From assembly GCF_037126465.1 (NCBI RefSeq), contig NC_088202.1, positions 84,424,160-84,488,159 on the forward strand: a DNA stretch of 64,000 nucleotides, given 5' to 3'. The translations under genes and the position numbers were made by a program. The DNA comes from Ornithodoros turicata (taxonomy: Eukaryota > Arthropoda > Arachnida > Ixodida > Argasidae). Positions 12,501 to 24,600 of this stretch are shown piece after piece (position 1 is the stretch's first letter; the number at the start of each line of letters is the position of its first letter). The notes beneath the pieces are model-generated. The model had not been told where the DNA came from. It saw only the letters and a program-made list of their open reading frames with translations, and did not search any database.

Positions 12501-15500
12501 TCTGCACGCAGATTTCGAGCACCTGAAAAATGAAAACACGGTCTAGCGTTTGTTCGATGGCGTTGTCGTCGTATCGCCCTTCGTTCGAGGCTTTACAATT
12601 GAAAAGGAGAACGCCGATCTCAGCTTCCCAAAAGGACCGCTTCGTAAAAGGAGATCCTCCTTTGCCATGTGTCCTGCGTGTAGCGGGAGCCCGGAAAGGC
12701 GCCCGCGACGGAGGAAACGTCACTTGGAGGGCGCCGGAGGCCCGTTCTCTGGCACCGTCCAAGCAGTCCGGCTCAACTTTCTTTTGCCGTGCCACGGAGG
12801 CCATCACGGCATCGCAACGGCGAGGAAACGGCGCGATTTGCCGTGCCGTCCACGATCGCCGTCCGCCGTTGCCGTATGTGTGAGTGAACTACTTCACTCG
12901 TCGCGCGACTAACGACGGCGGACGGCAGCCACCAACCAATGAAAGCGAAGAACAAGATGACGGTCCTCGGTGCATGAAAACAAGCGATTGCCTCGTAGCG
13001 TGCGTGGAAGTCTCGCTTCCTTCGCTGAGCTCATGACCGCGGCTTCTATCCCGGCCGAGGTCGGTAACAATGTGGCGGAGGTAAACATTGTTTCCAGCAC
13101 CGTGTGTCGGAGATTTCCGGCGCGAAATTATCCGCAGTCCCACCCTACGGCACGTGCAGCATGTTGTCACACCAGGCTGACACACCTTACGATACCTTAC
13201 GTGTAAATCTACTCCAATTACCATTTCGACCATGCCCTCGCGCGAGAGCTCGTAGCGAATCTCGGGCGAGGTGGTGTATTTAACGCGATAACGACAAGTT
13301 GAATATCGGGGCCTTGGGCCCTGATCTGTATGAATGCCGAATGAAATCTGTATGAATCAATCTGTATGATGGCCGAAGTGTAGCAAGCGTGCCGAAGGTA
13401 GGCCGAAGTGTTATAGAGATAACGACAAGTTGAAGATCGGGACCCTGATTCAGGCCCCTGATTCAACTGCTTATGGAGCTTCATAAAATTGCGTTTTCGT
13501 CAACAACCTCAATGCATCATGTACATTGATTGTATCTCGTTTTGCAGTTCCATTCGGCCGTCCGATAACGCCCATCGCCCCTCGAGTGACGGTGCCAAAC
13601 CTGTCGAAGAATGATCTGGACATTGCTGGAAGGGCAAGTTTATCGGTGTTGAGGGGAATTGCAGATACAGAGCGAAGCTTGCTAAATGACGGTGAGGTCA
13701 TTTTTTATGTAATTGAGTCCCTACTCTTTTATTTCCGAAAACAAGTGCACTTCGCAATGTATAAGGAGTGATTGAGGTTAAGTCAGCGCAGTAATTAAGA
13801 CCCGAAACGATCTCAAATGTAGTTACATTGAGCGTGTAATAAACAGCAATAACGCTAATAACAGGAAGTTTGTGCTGTTGAGATACAGCAGTGCATCCCA
13901 TAACAGGAAATACACACGCACCACTCATAGTTAGAATGCTGCAAGGCATTATGTAAACATTTTACAGCATTAATATGTCCTCTCTTGTCGATCAATGATT
14001 ACGAAGTTTACCTTTTGCCGTCTCGTCAGCAGCTGTATATTTCTGTCGGTTAAGTTATCGAAAAAGTTCATAATGAGGACTACCAATCTTCTCCTGTTAA
14101 CTCTTCCATCCGTTATCGACGTTACAATTCCACTACAAATTCTAAGGTGAAATGTCTAATGGTATTAATTGTATGAAATGTTGCTTCGTGCTAGTCTATA
14201 AAGCTGAAATTCATCTAAAATATCGACAGCCGAAACAGTCGAGCTAAAATGGGTTTTAGAACAGGTTTGCGGTGTAAGACCGGGTATGGGGAATGACCCT
14301 AATGCCCTGCATGTTTTTTTCTTTTTTCTTCTTCTTTCTTTCTTTTCTTTTTGCCTAGCATGTTGTTGCTGCAAATGATGTTTTAGGAGGTACTCACCAA
14401 CGTGCTGTCGCTCCTTCCCTACAACAAACCTTTGACACAATTTACGTTACTTCTAGAAAAGTATGTTTCTGTGTTTATTGGATTGGATTGCATTGAACGA
14501 ATTTGATGAAAGACGTGAACGTGGTGGTTCCGTGAATGCTGATCTTCTACTGAGAAGAACGAAATACACGGCTATGGGATAAGACATTACTCGTAAAATC
14601 TCTATTCGCTGTTAAATTGAAAATTAGGGACAACATTGTCTCGAAGCTGCCACCAACTGCGCATTGCTTGTGAAATACGAAGGCAGAAATACATTCCATG
14701 TGCATTAACACTGAGTCTAAGACGAAAAGAGTCGGCCACGTGTCGGTTATGCCGCCATAAGGAGACAACAAATCAATATCGTCAACATAGATCACTGTTG
14801 ATTGACGAATTAGATTTACTTCCCAGACGCCGCCCCGGGCCCTTTTGCCGCGATTCTCAGCTAGCAAATAAAAATATTAAGAGGGCTCTGTCTCATGCAA
14901 AACTTGATGCGCTGTGTACTGCTTTGCAGTACCTTTAAACAACTGGTAATTACGCACATACGCTGTGTTGGGGGCACTTCACTGACGACACATTTCTATG
15001 TAGGATTCTTCGCAAAGCGCAGCACCACAGCCTCCCTGCACGCCGCATTTTTTGGATCAAAGCCCATCGTGCAGCGCTTGGGCAGAGATGGACTGATTGG
15101 TTTGGAGGCCACAAGGCAAATTGCAGAAAGGTACGCATGTGTGTCTAATCACATAAGATTTAATGCTGACTCATTTCTTAAGAAAGTCTATGGGGAATAT
15201 TTGTTCAGGTACAGGAGTGTTCCTCTTGAGTTTATCTAGGGAATGAGACATTTTTGAAGGTCTGAAGCGATCCACTGATCTTTAGCGAATTAAAGTTTGT
15301 CAAATTTTGAACATATAAGAGTCTATGGGAGATTCAAAAAATCGCTTCTCTCGGCTCGGACGACCGCGATATCTGGGCCAAAATGATGTCATTCCCTACA
15401 GTAACAGTCTAGGAATTGCTTGCAATCAACGAATTCGACAAACTTACTGCAGTTTTCCGCATGAAAATAATGGTTTTCTTATTGGCTATTACGGCGATTA

Positions 15501-18500
15501 CATCACTTCCTTAGAGCGCGGGAGGGAAGAACAAAGGGAAGAACAAAGAAACAGTGCCGCAAACCCTCGCCGGAAGCGAACGTAACTAGATCGCATGTGT
15601 CCGCCTCATGAAATGAGTCCGCCGTGTTGTCGTCCCTCATCTCGGTCCCTGTCCTTTGGCGTTTCACTAATAATGTGTACCAACAAACCCGAATCTCTAC
15701 ATTGTCGCCTTAAGAAAGCATAGAAGGGCTCAAAATGATATGTCACGAGGAGTAGAAATTAGCATTACAAGCAGTTGTAGTCCCGCGCCTAACCCCGAGC
15801 AGTCGAGCGGTATAGGCTTGCTCCCGCGCTGTAGCTAACGATTCTTGGCAGCCAGTAAAACTGCTCCGATGAGATGACGTCACAACACGACAGAAGGAGC
15901 TGGGAGAGTTCGCCGCCGCTGAGCGCATTCTTCTAGGCCAGTGTTTCTCAGCCGGGGTTCCGCGAACAGGATACTGTGCAACATCCGCGAGTAAAACTTG
16001 ACTGCCTACCAAGGACTTGACTTGACTTGGACTTGACTGCTCTCGGATAACCTTGCATCGGCCCGTGCACAAGATTATATCGTTGCCGTTGGGATTGACA
16101 CGGAGGTCGCAGGACCAGATTGTCGCGGCTGAAGCTCCTTGTGAAGAGTAGAGCCAGCGATAAACTGATGTTCTGAGGCTGGAACAACATAGAAGGGACA
16201 GATACAAACAAAGCCTCAAATTGCCTAAGAAATCAACGATGAAAGATGAAAGTCACTGAAAAGGTTAGCCAGCTGTAGGGATCGAACCCACATCTGGCCG
16301 GACCACATCTGGACCGGCAATCCAGAAGATGTGGGTTCGATCCCTACAGCTGGCTAACCTTTTCAGTGACTTTCATCTTTCATCGTAGAGCCAGCAGCTG
16401 TCGTCTTTATCGGTCGGCTCAACCCTACGATTTCACGATTTTACCACGTTTTTGCTTTCCTCTTCTGTTTCGAAATTATTACAAGCACTTAGAAAGTAGA
16501 AGCTACTTCCAAAGAAACTTCGGAACTACTATCCTTCCTACTTGCACTAGGGGGGGTATATTTATTGGACGAAAAGGGAAAAAAAACGGGGGAAAGGTCA
16601 GCCAAACGGGACGTCGGCTTGCTATTCCGAAAAGAAAGAAACAAGAAATAAATAAATAAAGGGATAAATAAGGGATTTACAAGCATCAATGCCAAGTGGC
16701 AAACTCACAATGCGTTGTCTGCGGGGAAGTACTATGAAATAGTTGAATAAACCAGGATAGGGTGCCTCAATACTAGCTCCTCACCATAGCCTCCTATATA
16801 CTGATCATGCCTGCCCGCTGAGCGCGAAACGGCCGTTCACCGCACTACGTGGGGGCGCCAGTTTCTCAGGATACACGGGCTCCTTCATAAAACAGAGCTG
16901 CGACAACTTCCTCGGTAAGTCAGACGTGACACGTTGCCGTCGATCGCACTCTCCCAGTTCCCCCCGTCGCCAACCTGGTCAACTTTACGCTCTGCGCATC
17001 GCTTCTACCGCGGAAGGGCAGCCGCGCAAGTGTGGTTTAGAGGCCTTTCCGGGCCGCCACAGCTGCGCTGTGCTTTCAAGAGTATTTGCAGTTCCCTATT
17101 AAGCGTGTAGGCCAGTTTTGACATAAATGTTTCGAGGTGTTGGACTGCCACTCAGCTGTAGCATGTCAAAGCCATTAAATGATTTCGCTCCTGATGTATG
17201 ATAATACAGCATCGTATCACTCATCAGAAATTGCAGCGTACTGCACATTCGGGTGTGGAGAATTCTCTACGGCTTTCCACCAAGGCGGCTGAAGCTATGT
17301 GAACTCTGAAACAGACCGCCAACGCAGTTGCGTTCTGGCTTTTTTTCTTTTCTATCTCGTCTTTTGAATTGTTTATATTGCTTCATGAAACTTTTCCAAC
17401 TCTCCCTTCCAATTATTGTGGCTTGTACAGACATGTAAGTATATATGTGGGATGCTGGGAAAACCATGACTTGCGTGTTCCACCCACGGTCACCCGTACG
17501 CACCCTGTTTGGGCTGTCAGCACAGCCAGAGCGAAGGAAACTTCTGCGACTATGGCATTGTTTCCAACGTCTGGACGTGTGACAGTAGCTGGGCCCTTCG
17601 CCTACTTTGTGGCACTATTCATCGTGCCAATTGCTCATGTCTCAAGTGCATTGGCGCGTAATTCCACGTCCGTGCGCGTGAATCCGCGGAACGAACAGGG
17701 CGTAGCCTCACGGCACAGTGCTTGTAAGCTTTCACTGTGCGTGCTGTGCTTTGCGCAGAGACCACTGTCCCTCACGCGACTCTGCCACTCACTGCCTCAC
17801 TGTCACTCTGCGCCAAAAGCAAAAATGACTGAGAGAGAAAGAGAGATAGAGAGATAGAGAGAGATTAGATGTGAGGCAGTACTCGAACACCCGAAAAAAG
17901 TCCGTCATCCGCATTTGGAAGCGAAGCTAGATTAAGATGACATACGAGGCAGGCGAGATGGTGGCCGGACTCCACGCAAACAGACAAACAAATACAAGCC
18001 TTAATTTGGGCACATCAGAAATCAGCGAGTTCAAGCAACCCGCGTTATTTCCCAATTTCTCGAATTCAAGCTCGATTTTAATTCTTGTTGTTGTCGTCGA
18101 ATACTTTAGTTGTGTTGGAAGGAACGTTGGTTGAATTGCGGCAGTTTTCTTGTTGTACGCGCTTAAGTTGAAACCCCTAGTCATTGTATTGCAATCATCC
18201 TAGATATCGTACTGTAGTTATCCCCATCCCACCCCATCTCTCACCCCATCTCCCACGTCCTTAAGTCCATCATATCAATTTCATGTTTACTTCACATGTT
18301 GTCGTAGCACACTTTACTTTATGGGAAATGTGGGCATCTGCGTCCTGGTTCCTGGACCGACTCCTTATGGAAATGTGCCGACGTATGTCTGAAGGAGTCT
18401 GATGAAAACCCAGGAGAAACTAGAAAACAAGAACGCTCAAAATGCTGTAAAGTTTACGGGGAGGCATCCATTCGGCGTTGTTTACCATCTACACTCAAAC

Positions 18501-21500
18501 ATTTCGACGTGCACTTGGCAGACAGCTCCGCCATACTCAACTCTTCATTAATTACAAAGGCGATGCGTTGACAGGATGCAATTGTTTCAGCCGAGGTTCG
18601 CCGACCTACCGAAATGAGGTCATGGCCTCATGAGGATGGACACAATCAACAATTGCACCTCTGTATGAAATAAGGCGTTAAGTCGTCTTAAGTCCCTCTT
18701 AGTATTTTCGCTACAATGACAGCTCCGTGCCAGTACGTTAACTCCGTGTTAGCGCCGCGAAGCAACTGTGACTATGAGCAGCCTACAGATGTTTACAGGT
18801 GGAGAGAAGACAACAGAAGGAGTGGGGGACAGGGGGTTAGTATGCGTCCTGGGCCGACTTCAGGTGTAAATGTGCCGGCATTCGTCTGGAAAGTCCTCGG
18901 AAAACACACGGAAAACCTCAGACAGCACAGCCGGTGGTAGGATTCGAACCCACCACCTCCCAGTATTCAACACGACCTTGGCCACCACCAACGAGCGGGA
19001 CGCGCCTTAACCCGCACGGCCATGCCGCTGGTCATACCAGTATGTACCTGCAAAAGGAAATTTAGGGCCATATTGCGATTTATCGACCCGCTACAAGGGG
19101 GCGGGGGGGGGGGGGGGAGTAAGAAACGGGAAATGTATGTGTGTCAATGGGATGGACAGTCAGATCAGATCCCTTTTCCACACACGCATACCAATGGTAT
19201 ACCATAAATTTTGCTATGATGCGGAAGTGAACTTCGGCTTCCACTCGAAAAACACGATATTCCTGCCTCACGTGGCCGTGTCAGCTATGCTGCTAAGCAT
19301 TGTAATCGGAAAAACGCGTGCACTACGCTAATAAGTCATATTATGCTGGTCATCTTAGGATAATATTCTCAAGAGTGTGCTTTCCCTTTCCCTTGTTCCT
19401 CTCTCTCACGTTTGCTCTAAGAAAAAAGGGTAGAACTTACTACCCAAGCTGGTAAAACGACAGTTTATACTCTGCAGTTTGTTTCTGCTCTGCATTTATA
19501 CCCAAAAGGTAAAATTTGTCTGAGTAGAAATGTTCTTGCAATACAGCTCTACCGGGACGGGTGGACAATTCTACCTTTCTTTTTTTTCCCCCTTAGAGTG
19601 TACCTGGCTTCACCATTGAACAACCACCAAGGTCTGACTCGTGAAAATTGATATTTTTTTTTTCTTGCACCAAAACTCTGTGAATGCGGTGTTATATTGG
19701 AAAAGGGGATAAGTTATGTTCCTGGATTTTGTTCAATTTCTGCTAAACCACACACCCCATAACGATGCTAACAGGACGTTCATGTAGAGTAGACACATAC
19801 ATATACTGTATGTGTCTACTGTATGTGTACTGTACATATACTGTACGTGTAATATACATATGCTGTATGTTACATATTTTGCATTTGCGTTATTCGAGGA
19901 AATTCAGCTGCAATTACTTTACCAAATATTCGCTTAAAGCTTTCTCGGTTCGGGATTTTTTTTACTTATCCCCTTATTGCATCCACCGGTTCAATTTCCG
20001 CTGTTGACATCGTTGGCGGTGTCCCTCATCTTCCGGCGCCTTCGGTGTCGAACTCCCTCCGCTCAACAGTAGCACACTACTTCTTCATGGTTGGGTATGA
20101 TGGGCACCCGTCACTTAATGTTTGCATGATGCACTCATAGATTTCCCTTGAAGTTTTCTTCTGCGTGAGCAGGAACTTCATAACAGCCCGAAGTTCAACC
20201 TTTGAAAATTTCAAGCTTGTAGTAGACGTCGTTCTGTTGATAGCCAGAGCAAAAATGAACGCTACTCGCTGCAAACCTGCACATACTCTTCGTGTTCTTC
20301 GTCTCGCTCTTTGTTTCTGCGATAACGAGATTGCGTTCGTATATATATATATATATATATATATACGAACTATATTTTTTTTCCTATTATACTTCACTGG
20401 CTTTGCACTGGGCTTTCAGTGAGTGAGTTATCTCACCCTGACGGGAGGAATCACGGGTTACGTGACCTTCTGGCGCCATCCACTCAAACGTTGCCTGCCT
20501 GCGTACTGCTGATGAGGTCCAAGAAGGCCGAAACAGCTGTCCAGTACTGGCATGGCGATGTTTGAGTTACAGACATATGCTATACGTGCAGCCAAAGAGC
20601 TCCGGCTATTTTTTTTCCTATTATACTTCACTGGCTTTGCACTGGGCTTTCAGTGAGTGAGTTATCTCACCCTGACGGGAGGAATCACGGGTTACGTGAC
20701 CTTCTGGCGCCATCCACTCAAACGTTGCCTGCCTGCGTACTGCTGATGAGGTCCAAGAAGGCCGAAACAGCTGTCCAGTACTGGCATGGCGATGTTTGAG
20801 TTACAGACATATGCTATACGTGCAGCCAAAGAGCTCCGGCTATTTTTTTTCCTATTATACTTCACTGGCTTTGCACTGGGCTTTCAGTGAGTGAGTTATC
20901 TCACCCTGACGGGAGGAATCACGGGTTACGTGACCTTCTGGCGCCATCCACTCAAACGTTGCCTGCCTGCGTACTGCTGATGAGGTCCAAGAAGGCCGAA
21001 ACAGCTGTCCAGTACTGGCATGGCGATGTTTGAGTTACAGACATATGCTATACGTGCAGCCAAAGAGCTCCGGCTATTTTTTTTCCTATTATACTTCACT
21101 GGCTTTGCACTGGGCTTTCAGTGAGTGAGTTATCTCACCCTGACGGGAGGAATCACGGGTTACGTGACCTTCTGGCGCCATCCACTCAAACGTTGCCTGC
21201 CTGCGTACTGCTGATGATTTCCAAGAAGGCCGAAACAGCTGTCCAGTACTGGCATGGCGATGTTTGAGTTACAGACATATGCTATACGTGCAGCCAAAGA
21301 GCTCCGGCTATTTTTTTTCCTATTATACTTCACTGGCTTTGCACTGGGCTTTCAGTGAGTGAGTTATCTCACCCTGACGGGAGGAATCACGGGTTACGTG
21401 ACCTTCTGGCGCCATCCACTCAAACGTTGCCTGCCTGCGTACTGCTGATGAGGTCCAAGAAGGCCGAAACAGCTGTCCAGTACTGGCATGGCGATGTTTG

Positions 21501-21582
21501 AGTTACAGACATATGCTATACGTGCAGCCAAAGAGCTCCGGCTATTTTTTTTCCTATCATACTATATACTATATACATATAC

Positions 21583-21626
<44 letters not shown>

Positions 21627-24600
21627 GGGGGGGGGGTCGGATCGACAACATTTCAACACACCCTCGAATAACCTCCATCATATGTACACAGCCGTAGTCG
21701 TGCACATTGCTTGAGGGTGTGTGCATGATATCTTGTGATTTTCTCATCGCGATGAGTAGAGTCCGGAATGAATTTCAAATAGTAGTGTTGATAAACCTTT
21801 AATAGATATCCTGAATCAGATATGTCATCTTTCTTTCTTTCATACAGATTCAACTTGAATGCAACCCAAGGACGCGATGGCCTCCAAAAATTCAACATCC
21901 AGAACACGGTTATTGCCGATGCCTGTCCCCCAGTTCCACGTTGTCCATCTACTAAATATCGATCAGCCGACGGGCGATGCAACAACCTCCGCAATCCAGA
22001 ATGGGGAAAATCGCTGGAGGCTTTCGACCGCTTCATGCCGCCTGACTATGCCGATGGTAAGCAATTGATCAATGGCGCCTGTAATTGCCACAAACACAGC
22101 CCGCTGCCAGCATAGTGGCCCATTTATCAGATTCCAACGAATACTCTCACTTCTCATCTGGCACTCTTCTTCTGGCCACTTCTGGCACTTCACTTCTCTT
22201 AATCTCTCACTTCTGGTATCGTTGCCATAATTACTGCTTGCAGGATGCGTTTTTAAGTTTGTTTGCAAATTACGCGTTGACAATGTTGCGTTCAGATTTG
22301 GGACAATTGGCATAACAGGGAAGACTTGGGCATGACTGCTGTTCTGTGGACGCGATGCGCTTATGCTTGGTTGCGGGTCGAGTAGGGCTTGCGCTACGGC
22401 CATTGATTTTGACCTGGCTCTGTATTGTTGACTGATTAGATGAGTCACAAAAATAGTGAACCCATCTTCCTTTACGTTTTCCCCTACTATTTCTATATAC
22501 TTAGTTTACCTCCTTTGCCCTTCGCGCAGTCGTTGCTCTTGCACCTTTGTTCTTGCGTTGCGAAGAACGTGCCAAAGCACGTACCAAATGCGGCCTTGGA
22601 ACCACATGGTTAAATGAGCTCACGTGCAATCTCTTCCAGAGGAGCGTGCACGGATGTGCATGTGGTCGACTGCAGCTGCTGTTGTTGTAAGGTTAAAGAA
22701 AGAATATTACAGAGAGGTTGGCCTGACTGCGGTGGTGCATTGGCCGTACACTCAGTAGCCCGCTCATGGCTCTGTAGTAAACTGAAGCACCGTGGTTCAG
22801 GCTCCGCACGCCTCTAAGAAAAGATTTGACCTTGCTCTGATTACACTTCTGATAAAAGAAACTTAGAACCAAGATAATAATATTAAATTTGAGAACAGGT
22901 CGATTGGAAGCAAAGTCGTAACGCACGCGCTGAACATATTGTTATTATACACCAACGTATCTTTTGATAACCGTATGTTTGTCGTAACCTGGCAAACGTG
23001 GTTCTCATAAAAGCGTGGTTATCTACTTCCTTGCAGGTTTGACGTTGCCTCGAGTTAGCAGCGATGGAACCCCTCTTCCAAATCCTCGGCTGGTGTCGGT
23101 GATGGCCGATCCGGACTCCGACATCCCCAACCAAAGGAACACACTCATGCTCATGCAGGTTGCTCAGTTTGTCGACCACGACCTCACCCTTACTGGCGGT
23201 GCGCGATGTAAGTGACACGAAGTCTCATTGAAAGAAGTGCGAGAATGTGTAGAGCGTGTTGGTTAGGACTGAACATGATTAAGAATGCGGAGGGACTTAG
23301 AAGGAGGGGAAAGAAGGCTTACAATTCATCAGTGACGCTATGCTCACAGCTCTGTGCTCACGCTCCGTATATCTTTCTACCATATGAGTGCTCTGGGTAA
23401 TTTCCAGTTATGGGCCTTCACACGACACATCTCACATTGCGTTGGGGTTCTCAGCACTCTTTTAGTGTGAAATAGAGTGCCTTTTAGTGCGAAAATATAT
23501 TGACTCGAATACAGTACTACTGCAAGCAGGGTCGAGGATATCAATAAGGACAGAACCTAAGTCAGTAGGGAGCCTCCCTTCTTCCACCAGCCTTCACAGA
23601 AAAACAGCTAAGCATGCCTGTGACCTGTCGTCAGATCTCCAGTCTTTGATGCTATGTAGCGAATCTCTCGACAGTCGAATCACCCGCGCGTGAGTTTGCC
23701 TCTCACGATATACCGAAAGAATCCAACAACTCCAGCAATGCATTTTCCTGCGTAGACACTATGGCGAAGCTCATCCATGCATTTATCTTATTCTCGATGG
23801 ATGTTTTCGTCCATCCGTACCTAATACGTGATCGATCTCTAACAGTCCTCAACGGATCCGCCATTACTTGCTGCGATGAAGAGTTCACCACAAACCCAAC
23901 AAGGAGGCACCCCGCTTGCATGCCTATAGATGTTGATCCCAACGACCGCTTCTATTCACAGTTTGGAAAGACGTGCATTGAATTCGTGCGATCCGTTGCT
24001 GCACCTAGACCAAAGTGCACACTCGGTAAGCAATTCTCGTACCTCGCCTTACGTTTGAGACTGTTACCTGTAAGGAATATTGTTCTTGTATCTTATTAAT
24101 TGTATCTACCGTGGGTACAACCGTTAGGACTGTGCTCTTTGGCGAGCGCTATGTACTCACCTGTGAGCAGATAGCACTCTTACAAGGTGTTTCTTCTTAT
24201 GCGTCTCTTATAATGTGTTATAGGACCCCGGGAGCAACTGAACCAGCTTACGGCTTACATGGATGCCTCCAACATTTACGGGTCCACCGAAGAAGAAGCG
24301 AAGGCACTCAGGAGCTTCAGGGACGGTATGGCGTAATAACAGTGCAGCACCCTGTGCAGCCACGCATCGTCAATAAGGGCACGGGCGTTCACACCAGATA
24401 ACACTCTACCGAACAAAATCTCCTTTTATCCTGACACATGTCCCCTTTACCACGAAAAAGTCATTCAGTCGATCCTGAATGATTGCGATGTTTACCGCAC
24501 ACTACACACGATAGATATTCATTAGAACGTAAACTGCACACCTGCTTGTATATATAGTTGTCAGGCTGTCGCTAACCTCAGGTACACATGCGCTTCTCAT

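Noticed and set aside
12475..12912. Overlapping frames of 110-120 codons on both strands
   Set aside because: Open frames in all directions reflect the GC-rich composition; no motif or splice fit to the peroxidase.
15743..16219. 158-codon minus-strand frame
   Set aside because: It runs through the inverted SINE and has no recognisable domain.
21653..22448. Minus-strand frames of 127 and 161 codons around exon 5
   Set aside because: They are shadows of exon 5 of the peroxidase and the flanking intron.
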